The translations under genes and the position numbers were made by a program. From Synechococcales cyanobacterium PMM_0036 (GTDB taxonomy: Bacteria > Cyanobacteriota > Cyanobacteriia > Elainellales > Elainellaceae): a DNA stretch of 5,494 nt. Shown one piece after another: positions 1-5,371 of the stretch. Each line of letters starts with the position of its first letter. Positions within the stretch are counted from its first letter, which is position 1. Location of the stretch: NCBI GenBank assembly GCA_949127645.1, contig CASBQM010000349.1:1-5494 (forward strand), in the 5' to 3' direction. The notes below the pieces were generated by a model that searched no databases, was not told where the DNA came from, and saw nothing but the letters and a program-made list of their open reading frames with translations.

Positions 1-55
1 ATATACGTGTGTATGTGTGTGTGTAAGCACAGTTGTATCTCCCCACCTCTTTTTG

Positions 56-61
56 AATAAA
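56..61 (+). promoter_or_regulatory. AATAAA polyadenylation signal in the LTR
   Basis: A canonical AATAAA hexamer sits about 30 bases before the LTR end. In the 3' LTR copy of this sequence it would direct cleavage about 10-30 bases downstream, which places the R/U5 boundary around 71-91 and makes U5 very short. The hexamer is seen directly; its use is inferred from its position. Confidence 0.6.
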
Positions 62-68
62 CATATTC

Positions 69-81
69 CGCTCGTCGAGCG
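69..81 (+). other. GC-rich hairpin in U5
   Basis: CGCTC (69-73) and GAGCG (77-81) form a perfect 5-bp stem around a GTC loop. An alternative pairing, GCTCG (70-74) with CGAGC (80-84), is also possible. It is the only GC-rich patch in an AT-rich LTR end and sits between AATAAA and the LTR terminus. A role in polyadenylation or in folding near the primer site is inference. Confidence 0.45.
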
Positions 82-92
82 AGCGCTAACAT

Positions 93-104
93 TGGTGCCG
101 TGAC
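93..104 (+). other. Primer binding site, complementary to tRNA-His 3' end
   Basis: TGGTGCCGTGAC is the reverse complement of the CCA-ended 3' terminus of eukaryotic tRNA-His (acceptor strand TCACGGC, discriminator A, CCA, with one further matching T-arm base). The site starts two bases after the LTR's terminal CA, the expected place for minus-strand priming. After base 104 the match to the usual animal tRNA-His needs one gap (CCGG here against CTCGG). tRNA-His was identified from the known acceptor sequence; the host's own tRNA was not checked. Confidence 0.8.
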
Positions 105-159
105 CGGTCGTCTTCTAATTCCACCATCGAAGAAGAACCAGTCTTACAATTAAAATTAA

Positions 160-176
160 CTCATCCATAACGGAAA
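160..176 (+). repeat. Dispersed TCC-loop-GGA motif, copy 1 (leader)
   Basis: CTCATCCATAACGGAAA matches the pol copy at 3952-3968 at 16 of 17 positions. The core can fold as TCC/GGA around ATAAC. It is non-coding here, in the gag leader, whereas the pol copy is coding. See also the copies at 190-211, 2111-2170, 3951-3980 and 5266-5282. Confidence 0.6.
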
Positions 177-189
177 GAGTGTAATCTAT

Positions 190-211
190 CTCATCCTTTT
201 TGGGGAAAGAG
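190..211 (+). repeat. Dispersed TCC-loop-GGA motif, copy 2 (leader, diverged)
   Basis: CTCATCC followed by a T-rich loop and then GGAAAGAG shares its two flanking blocks (7 and 8 bases) with the leader copy at 160. The start-to-start distance to that copy is exactly 30 bases, the same period as the tandem pair in pol at 2111-2170. The loop is two bases longer and its sequence differs, so this copy is less certain. Confidence 0.45.
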
Positions 212-424
212 AGATCAAAACCGTACGTATTATTTAAAAATATTCATCATTAGAAGGTATTTATTTTATACGTCCAATTCGAATTTTTTTCTTTCTTTAT
301 AAATAAATATACAACTACGGCGGACGGTACAAGGAGTGCAGTGAAGCAGAATAGTGCGCAACTTTATCCATACGAAATTATTACACACACTCCAACAAGA
401 ATACGAAATAAAAAAACACACGAC

Positions 425-1372
425 ATGGCAACTACAGAAGAAAGTGAAACAACCTCGATGGAGACTCGACAATTACATTCAAGCCAGAAAGAAGCAATGA
501 AGAAAATAACTGAATTTTCTGGTGAATTAAATGAACTTGATATTGACGAATGGTTATACGATTTAACCAATTTATTTTCATTAATGAAATTGAAAGATGA
601 AACAAAAATTCTCGAAACAATGGGCAAATTAACAGGACCAGCATTACGATGGTATCAGGAGAATTTAAAATCATTTGTTAGCTGGGAAGAAGCTGAAAAA
701 GCATTACGGGATCGGTTTAAAGAATTTACATCTGAAAGTCAAATAATGCAAGAATTTTTTCATATTCGACAAGGAAAAAATCAATCGGTTATTTCCTTTT
801 ATGAAAACGTCATTCGGAAATACAGAAAAGCTCGTCAATTTATCACCGAACAACAAGTTATTACAGTCTTACAAGCTGGTGTAAAAAATTCACTGAAAGA
901 ACATTTAATTCGAAATGAGAACGACATTAAGAAACCAGAAGAATGGCTGCAATATGCAAGAGAAGAAGAACATATACAGACCCGAATTGAACAACAACGT
1001 CATGATTTTCAGTCGAATTCAACAAATCAACCTTTTTTCGAACCGATGTTACCAACGGCAACAATTCAACCAAGATTATCGAATATTCAATCGTTGGATC
1101 AACAAACATTTACACCACATCAGTACCAACAAAAAATACCTCAACCAACAAATAATCGGACTTACCAGAGACAAAATTATCATCAAAACATTAAGCAAAG
1201 TCGAGCAACTTATCCAGAAGACAAGATCCAAAAATCGAACTCATGTTTAATTTGCAATCGAAAAAATCATTCAACAATCAAATGTTTTTATAAAAAAGAA
1301 AATGGCTGTTTTAAATGTGGACAATTGAATCATCGGTTACGTGATTGTCCTCAACAACATTTTTTCGAGTAA
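425..1372 (+). CDS. gag: Gag polyprotein (capsid and nucleocapsid)
   Basis: This is the structural protein that forms the cytoplasmic virus-like particle and packages element RNA; 315 aa. The start at 425 is the first ATG after the primer site and has G at -3 and G at +4. The frame stays open further upstream but with no ATG. Residues ~20-185 look like a Retrotrans_gag capsid domain: helical and charged, with a conserved-type W-rich stretch (DIDEWLYDL, ALRWYQ) and a QGKNQSVISFYENV segment. A Q/N-rich linker follows (~190-265). Two nucleocapsid knuckles of form C-X2-C-X4-H-X4-C follow: C274, C277, H282, C287, then C295, C298, H303, C308. The ORF ends seven residues after the last Cys at a TAA that lies inside the frameshift spacer. 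Family assignment is firm; the exact processing sites are not visible. Confidence 0.92.
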   Translation: MATTEESETTSMETRQLHSSQKEAMKKITEFSGELNELDIDEWLYDLTNLFSLMKLKDETKILETMGKLTGPALRWYQENLKSFVSWEEAEKALRDRFKEFTSESQIMQEFFHIRQGKNQSVISFYENVIRKYRKARQFITEQQVITVLQAGVKNSLKEHLIRNENDIKKPEEWLQYAREEEHIQTRIEQQRHDFQSNSTNQPFFEPMLPTATIQPRLSNIQSLDQQTFTPHQYQQKIPQPTNNRTYQRQNYHQNIKQSRATYPEDKIQKSNSCLICNRKNHSTIKCFYKKENGCFKCGQLNHRLRDCPQQHFFE

Positions 1373-4300
1373 GGGGATCGGATGATGGCGACGATCCCTG
1401 TGGAGTTCAAAAGTCATCAACAGCAACAACGTTCAATCCTATTTTTGTTAAAATTTTATGCAACAACACTCCACAAGAAGCGCTTATTGATACTGGGTCG
1501 TCCATCACAATAATACATAAATGCTTATTAAACAAAATTCCACACAAAAACTTTAAACAAAAAACAAAAAATCATTTATCAGCTAATTGTTCAACATTAA
1601 ATATTATTGGTGAAATATTATTAGAAATTAACCTTAATGGATTAAAAACAAAAGTAATGGCAGATGTTACAACGAATCTGGTGACCAATTTAATATTAGG
1701 TAGCGATTGGATTCAACAGAATAATGTTTATATCTTAACACCAGAAAACCGGATCATGATTAAAAATCAAGGTAAAGAAGTATCAACTCCTTTCGTGGAA
1801 CCACCTGTTTTAAATTATCCAGTTACTCTTATTAATCATGTTACTCTTCCTCCTTTTTCAGAACAAATGATAGAAGCACAAGTTCAACCTAATGATATGA
1901 TCGATGTATTATTCGAACCCAATCTTCGATTAAAAACCAAAGCATTATTTATCGCAACTACATTACTCAACATTCAAAATGGGAAGATAAGAATTAGTAT
2001 AATTAATGCTACGAACCGACAGCAAACACTATCAGAAGGTACGCAGCTGGGTCTAGCAACACAAATATTATCATCGACTAGTGTTACCATATCATCAAAC
2101 TATTTAAGAGAACGCATTCCGAAAGGAAAAGCGTGCAATAAGCTCATTCCGCAAGGAAAAGCAGCGAATAGGATCTATGAATTGGCATCCATGAGTACTC
2201 AGGCATCGACATCGCATGGAGAGCAGTATAAATGCCGTGAGTGTCAGCAACATTTTGCAACAGGAAATGATTTGTTCAAGCATCTAAGAGACAAATGCTA
2301 TCCAAAGGAAATACGCGAACAGATCAATAAATTAATTACGCATATTGATGATGACAAGCAACGAGAACAACTTTCAAAAATCCTATGGAAATATGGAAAA
2401 TTATTCGATGTTAGTGAACCATCAAAAATTGATATGATTTTAAAAAATGCAATTGATACTGGTACACACCGTCCTATTCACACTCCACCATATAGGAAAT
2501 CCAATCAAGATCAAGAAACCTTAAGAAAAGAAACAGACAAATTATTGAAAAATGGAATTATTGAACATTCGACATCTCCATGGTCTTCACCAGTTGTATT
2601 AGTCAAAAAGAAGGATGGTACAACAAGATTTTGTGTCGATTATCGTCGATTAAATCAAATCACAACGAAAGATGCTTTTCCATTGCCAAGAATTGATGAT
2701 ATTTATGACCAATTAACAAAAGCAACATACTTCACAAAATTCGATTTCAAAGCAGGATATTTTCAAGTACCATTAGATAAAGCAGACCGACCAAAAACAG
2801 CATTTTCAACCAGAGATGGACATTTTCAATTCAAGGTGTTACCACAAGGACTTACAAACGGTCCACCAACATTCCAGCGGATTGTTAATCAAATATTAGG
2901 TCCAAACCGATGGAAACACATGCTCGCCTATATCGATGATATTATCATATACTCGCAAAATTTTACTGAACATGTACAACATATTGAAGAAGTATGCTCT
3001 TTATTAGATGAAGCAAACTTTAAATTAAATGTTGATAAATGCGAAGTGGCAAGGATGGAGATATCATTCCTCGGTCATTTAATTAAAGCTGGTACTATTA
3101 AACCAGATCCTGAAAATATTCGTGGCTTGACGGAAACGAGAGAACCAACATCAGCAGAAGAAGCATTTAGATTTGTCAAAGCAGCTGAATACTACAGAAA
3201 ATTTATTCCAAAATTTTCTCTTATTGCCGCACCATTACACAAGTATTCACCAACAACATTACAACAACAAAATATCAACAAGAAATCAAAATTCGAATTA
3301 TCAGATGAAGCTAGAACCGCTTTCCATCACTTGAAAAATATATTAACAACTGATCTTATCCTGGATTTACCAGATGAAACATTACCATTTAAAATACAAA
3401 CTGATGCAAGTGTGGATGGAATAGGAGCTGTTCTGCTACAGATTACTCCAAATGGGGACCGACCATTAGCATACATGTCAAAGAAGCTAACGAAAACACA
3501 AATTAATTGGGCAACAATTGAACAAGAATGTTACGCAATTGTTCAAGCTGTGGAGAAATGGGACAAATATCTTCGAGGACATGAATTTATCTTGGAAACT
3601 GACCATGAACCATTAGTGCACTTACCAAACAAAGAACAAGTGAACAAAAGATGCGAACGATGGCGATTAAAATTAGCAGAATACCGATTCAAGGTGAAGC
3701 ATATTCAAGGAAAGAAGAACAACATGGCAGATTATCTTTCAAGATCACCGGTGGACAACGCGGAAGAAGATATTGATGAAAGAATTCAATATGAATCGAA
3801 ATCGACACAAACGGACTTATTACATCCCTCATTAAACAATATTTTGGTTCCATTAAAAATAGCAACCGCAATCACAAGAGCTCAAGCGAGGTTACAGAAA
3901 CATACAATACCAACATCACCTGCTAAATCAATCGATGATAAAACAAATGAGCTCATCCCTAACGGAAAAGAAGCGAAAAGGAAAGAACCGATTGCGAAGA
4001 CATCCGATGAAAATCCGAACAAGATCATTCCATTTGATATGGATGATCTCAGAAAATGTCAAGACGATGACACAAGGGTGCAAGAAATAAAAAAGAACAT
4101 CAAGAATCAAAACAATTATGCGATTGAAGATGGAATACTACTTCGAAAACAACAACCACCACTTCGACCTGTGCCATTCGTACCAGTGGGACGAATACGC
4201 GCGGATATATTAAAGATTTATCATGATACACCTGGTAACGGAGCTCACTTCGGACGTGATAAGACAACAAGAAAAATTCAAGAACGTTATTACTGGCCAA

Positions 4301-5262
4301 CAATGACAGCTGATATTAGAAACCATTTAAATTCATGTTTACCATGTGCACAAAACAACCATCATCGTCAGAAACCTCCTGGAAAATTAAAACCAATACC
4401 ACCACCAGAGGGAATATGGAAATTATTAAGCATGGATTTTCATGGTCCAATAATTCCTACATCAACGCGAGGAAACAAATACATTATATCGTTAACAGAC
4501 GTATTATCCAAATTTGTAATAACAAAGGCTGTTCGGGACTGTACAGCAGCAACAGCAGTAAATTTTCTTATCAACGATGTCATTTTAAAATATGGAACTC
4601 CAACATGTATCTTAACGGATAATGGTACTCACTTTACCGCTCAGCTAATGAACAATTTATTTCAACGACTCGGTGTTACCCATCTATATTCAACAGTTTA
4701 TCATCCACAAACGAATGGACAAATCGAAAGGTTCAATGCGACAATGGATGGAAAGATAGCCGCTTTATGTAACGAACGACGTACAAATTGGGATGAAATG
4801 TTACAGTTCGTCACATTCAATTATAACACATCCATACACGCAACAACAAAACAAATACCGTTTGAAATGATGCATGGAAGACAAGCTATTCTTCCATTCG
4901 ATCAACAACAAGCACTTATCTCGTTCACACAAGATCCAGAACATGGGGAAAAAATTAAAGACTACCTTGATAAATTAACAAAAGAAGCACAGAAAAATAT
5001 TCTAAAATGTCAACAACAATACAAGAGCCGATATGATTTAAATAGACAAGATTTATCATTAAAAATTAATGATCTAGTTTTAGTAAAAACTAGAAACGTA
5101 CGAAATAAATTTGACGTTAGATACGAAGGTCCGTTTCGAATTACTAAACAATTAGGAATTAAAACATTTATCGTTCAACATATTAAGAAAGTGACATTAA
5201 CAAGACAAGTGACAATGGATGTTATTGTCCCGTTAGTGGAACGATGGAACTTAAATAAATAA
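1345..5262 (+). CDS. pol: Pol polyprotein: protease, RT, RNase H, integrase (expressed as Gag-Pol)
   Basis: This 1,305-codon open frame runs from just after a TGA (1342-1344) to TAA at 5260-5262. It has no start of its own: translation should enter by -1 slippage, with the first pol-frame codon CGA at 1366, giving a Gag-Pol of about 1,612 aa. Numbering here counts codon 1345 as residue 1. In order: aspartic protease (DTG at 49-51); a linker with a tandem IPxGKxA peptide (258-276) and a C2HC finger (297-318); RT (D467, YIDD 529-532); RNase H (D687, E728, D753, D796); a charged linker with KSTQT (819-823) and another LIPxGK copy (870); and integrase (HHCC 960/968/998/1001, D1031, D1092, E1128, GPF 1262-1264). 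No frameshift or stop interrupts it and every catalytic residue looked for is present, so the enzyme set should be functional. No chromodomain follows the integrase. Confidence 0.95.
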   Translation: MSSTTFFRVRGSDDGDDPCGVQKSSTATTFNPIFVKILCNNTPQEALIDTGSSITIIHKCLLNKIPHKNFKQKTKNHLSANCSTLNIIGEILLEINLNGLKTKVMADVTTNLVTNLILGSDWIQQNNVYILTPENRIMIKNQGKEVSTPFVEPPVLNYPVTLINHVTLPPFSEQMIEAQVQPNDMIDVLFEPNLRLKTKALFIATTLLNIQNGKIRISIINATNRQQTLSEGTQLGLATQILSSTSVTISSNYLRERIPKGKACNKLIPQGKAANRIYELASMSTQASTSHGEQYKCRECQQHFATGNDLFKHLRDKCYPKEIREQINKLITHIDDDKQREQLSKILWKYGKLFDVSEPSKIDMILKNAIDTGTHRPIHTPPYRKSNQDQETLRKETDKLLKNGIIEHSTSPWSSPVVLVKKKDGTTRFCVDYRRLNQITTKDAFPLPRIDDIYDQLTKATYFTKFDFKAGYFQVPLDKADRPKTAFSTRDGHFQFKVLPQGLTNGPPTFQRIVNQILGPNRWKHMLAYIDDIIIYSQNFTEHVQHIEEVCSLLDEANFKLNVDKCEVARMEISFLGHLIKAGTIKPDPENIRGLTETREPTSAEEAFRFVKAAEYYRKFIPKFSLIAAPLHKYSPTTLQQQNINKKSKFELSDEARTAFHHLKNILTTDLILDLPDETLPFKIQTDASVDGIGAVLLQITPNGDRPLAYMSKKLTKTQINWATIEQECYAIVQAVEKWDKYLRGHEFILETDHEPLVHLPNKEQVNKRCERWRLKLAEYRFKVKHIQGKKNNMADYLSRSPVDNAEEDIDERIQYESKSTQTDLLHPSLNNILVPLKIATAITRAQARLQKHTIPTSPAKSIDDKTNELIPNGKEAKRKEPIAKTSDENPNKIIPFDMDDLRKCQDDDTRVQEIKKNIKNQNNYAIEDGILLRKQQPPLRPVPFVPVGRIRADILKIYHDTPGNGAHFGRDKTTRKIQERYYWPTMTADIRNHLNSCLPCAQNNHHRQKPPGKLKPIPPPEGIWKLLSMDFHGPIIPTSTRGNKYIISLTDVLSKFVITKAVRDCTAATAVNFLINDVILKYGTPTCILTDNGTHFTAQLMNNLFQRLGVTHLYSTVYHPQTNGQIERFNATMDGKIAALCNERRTNWDEMLQFVTFNYNTSIHATTKQIPFEMMHGRQAILPFDQQQALISFTQDPEHGEKIKDYLDKLTKEAQKNILKCQQQYKSRYDLNRQDLSLKINDLVLVKTRNVRNKFDVRYEGPFRITKQLGIKTFIVQHIKKVTLTRQVTMDVIVPLVERWNLNK
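1360..1399 (+). promoter_or_regulatory. Programmed -1 ribosomal frameshift signal (gag-pol)
   Basis: The slippery heptamer TTTTTTC (1360-1366) is phased in the gag frame as T TTT TTC, fitting X XXY YYZ. A 6-base spacer (1367-1372) holds the end of gag including its TAA. Then comes a hairpin: GGGGATCG (1373-1380) pairs with CGATCCCT (1392-1399), seven Watson-Crick pairs plus one G-U, around an 11-base loop. Pol lies in the -1 frame, and its frame is closed upstream by TGA at 1342-1344, so the shift must occur within 1345-1372. Loop bases ATGAT (1382-1386) could also pair with GTCAT (1413-1417) to make a pseudoknot; that part is weak. Confidence 0.88.
1432..1760 (+). other. Pol domain: retroviral-type aspartic protease
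   Basis: ALIDTGSSITII carries the catalytic Asp in DTG (1489-1497), and ILGSDWI about 70 residues later fits the conserved helix-and-strand segment that ends such proteases. The enzyme works as a homodimer, cutting Gag and Gag-Pol during particle maturation. The domain limits are approximate. Confidence 0.88.
2111..2170 (+). repeat. Tandem 30-bp repeat, two copies, of the dispersed TCC-loop-GGA motif (PR-RT linker)
   Basis: Units 2111-2140 and 2141-2170 match at 23 of 30 bases and encode RIPKGKACNK then LIPQGKAANR. Their cores, CATTCCGAAAGGAAAAG (2115-2131) and CATTCCGCAAGGAAAAG (2145-2161), differ by one base. Each core can fold as TTCC/GGAA around GAAA or GCAA, and both loops fit the GNRA tetraloop rule. 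The first core is identical over 17 bases to the post-pol copy at 5266-5282. Confidence 0.75.
2233..2298 (+). other. Pol insert: C2H2-like (C2HC) zinc finger between protease and RT
   Basis: The peptide KCRECQQHFATGNDLFKHL, followed by RDKC, gives C297-X2-C300-X12-H313-X4-C318. The spacing and the F and L hydrophobic positions match a classical C2H2 finger, with Cys in place of the last His. It lies outside the catalytic domains, after the protease and before the RT. The ligands are seen in the translation; zinc binding and any nucleic-acid or protein partner are inferred. It is not a gag-type CCHC knuckle, which has much shorter spacing. Confidence 0.7.
2470..3260 (+). other. Pol domain: reverse transcriptase
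   Basis: The LTR-type RT motifs are in order: WSSPVVLVKKKDG and FCVDYRRLN, FDFKAGYFQVPL with catalytic Asp at 2743, LPQGLTNGPPTFQ, YIDD at 2929-2940 with the two other catalytic Asps, then LNVDKCE and FLGH, and the connection segment EAFRFVKAAEYYRKFIP. It copies element RNA into cDNA from the tRNA primer inside the particle. All three metal-binding Asps are present. Confidence 0.96.
3385..3745 (+). other. Pol domain: RNase H
   Basis: The four acidic active-site positions are recognisable: D in TDAS (3403), E in IEQECYAI (3526), D in ETDHEPL (3601) and D in MADYLSR (3730). The layout is the usual Ty3/gypsy RNase H fused directly after RT. It removes the RNA strand during cDNA synthesis and would shape the polypurine primer for the plus strand. 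Confidence 0.93.
3746..4200 (+). other. Pol linker between RNase H and integrase, charged, with short linear motifs
   Basis: This linker of about 150 residues is acidic then lysine-rich and low in recognisable fold. It contains KSTQTD (3799-3816), which fits the (K/R)XTQT consensus for dynein light chain LC8, and a LIPNGKEAKRKEP segment coded by a copy of the dispersed repeat. Its 3' end probably passes into the N-terminal part of integrase near 4110. The role is unknown. Confidence 0.6.
3951..3980 (+). repeat. Dispersed TCC-loop-GGA motif, copy in RNase H-IN linker
   Basis: Aligned without gaps, this 30-base stretch matches 2142-2171 at 24 positions, although the two are 1.8 kb apart. It is read in the same frame as LIPNGKEAKR, against LIPQGKAANR. 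The core TCCCTAACGGA keeps the TCC and GGA arms with a different loop, and is near-identical to the leader copy at 160-176. A weaker relic (AAGATCATTCC) lies at 4021-4031. Confidence 0.65.
4201..5262 (+). other. Pol domain: integrase (HHCC, DD35E, GPF module)
   Basis: The N-terminal zinc domain is H960-X7-H968-X29-C998-X2-C1001 (4222-4347). The catalytic core has D1031 in SMDFHGP (4435), D1092 in LTDNG (4618) and E1128 in GQIERFN (4726), with exactly 35 residues between the last two (DD35E). The C-terminal region carries YEGPFRI, the GPY/F module (5122-5142), and ends about 40 residues later without a chromodomain, so no histone-mark targeting is suggested. It joins cDNA ends to host DNA in the nucleus. 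Confidence 0.95.
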
Positions 5263-5265
5263 ACA

Positions 5266-5282
5266 CATTCCGAAAGGAAAAG
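5266..5282 (+). repeat. Dispersed TCC-loop-GGA motif, post-pol copy; alternative polypurine tract
   Basis: CATTCCGAAAGGAAAAG is identical to 2115-2131 in pol. Its purine run GAAAGGAAAAGA (5272-5283) is followed at once by TGTGG. TGT would pair well with the ACA at the 5' LTR end, so this could be the plus-strand primer with the 3' LTR starting at 5284. The competing tract at 5364-5371 looks more typical. Confidence 0.5.
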
Positions 5283-5363
5283 ATGTGGAATTGTCTGGAA
5301 AATAACATAGGTAACAACACTTGTGTGAGAAAAGTATCGTAATTAGATTTAGCAAAGCAGGTC

Positions 5364-5371
5364 GGGGAGAA
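5364..5371 (+). other. Candidate polypurine tract (preferred)
   Basis: GGGGAGAA followed by TG resembles the G-run-plus-AGAA tracts that precede the 3' LTR in Ty3/gypsy elements. If used, the 3' LTR begins with TGGATTTC at 5372. GAGAA (5367-5371) also pairs with TTCTC (5383-5387), a small hairpin straddling the proposed boundary. The choice between this and the tract at 5272-5283 cannot be settled without the complete LTRs. Confidence 0.5.

Larger units (their letters stand above)
1..91 (+). repeat. 5' LTR, 3' portion (R/U5 end)
   Basis: The segment lies directly upstream of the primer binding site and ends in AACA, the CA-type end expected of an LTR, one base before the PBS. It holds a GT-rich tract (about 7-24), an AATAAA polyadenylation signal (56-61) and a GC-rich hairpin (69-81). 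The upstream part of the LTR, including any promoter, lies outside the window. The right boundary at 91 rests on the CA rule and PBS spacing. No second copy of this segment occurs in the window, because the 3' LTR is cut before reaching it. Confidence 0.75.
105..424 (+). other. Untranslated leader between PBS and gag
   Basis: This 320-base stretch holds no gene and contains no ATG at all on the + strand, so the gag AUG at 425 is the first downstream of the primer site. It is AT-rich, with a TTTATAAATAAATA run near 297-306. Two short related repeats lie at 160-176 and 190-211. Packaging signals would be expected here in LTR elements, but none can be named from sequence alone. Confidence 0.7.
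5263..5371 (+). other. Post-pol untranslated region
   Basis: This stretch runs from the pol stop to the preferred 3' LTR start, with no ORF of note. It contains the last dispersed repeat copy (5266-5282) and both candidate polypurine tracts. There is no env-like reading frame here or downstream within the window. Confidence 0.6.

Noticed and set aside
7..24. GT-rich tract as a microsatellite or Z-DNA element
   Set aside because: It is short and interrupted; it is noted as part of the LTR but no separate function can be supported.
298..305. TATAAATA in the leader as an internal promoter
   Set aside because: It is a good TATA-like string, but the leader is very AT-rich and nothing else supports a start there; the LTR promoter is expected to act instead.
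266..674. Antisense open frames of 68-87 aa opposite the gag start
   Set aside because: They overlap the clear gag frame, show no recognisable domain, and have the low-complexity, Ser/Phe-rich look of antisense shadows.
915..1250. A 111-codon + strand frame inside gag
   Set aside because: It is out of frame with gag and lies in its Q/N-rich linker; the composition is that of a frame shadow with no motif.
4335..4622. A 95-codon + strand frame inside integrase
   Set aside because: The integrase core in the pol frame fully explains this stretch; the alternative frame shows no domain.
5142..5262. Chromodomain at the integrase C-terminus
   Set aside because: Only about 40 residues follow the GPF module, and they lack the aromatic-cage pattern of a chromodomain.
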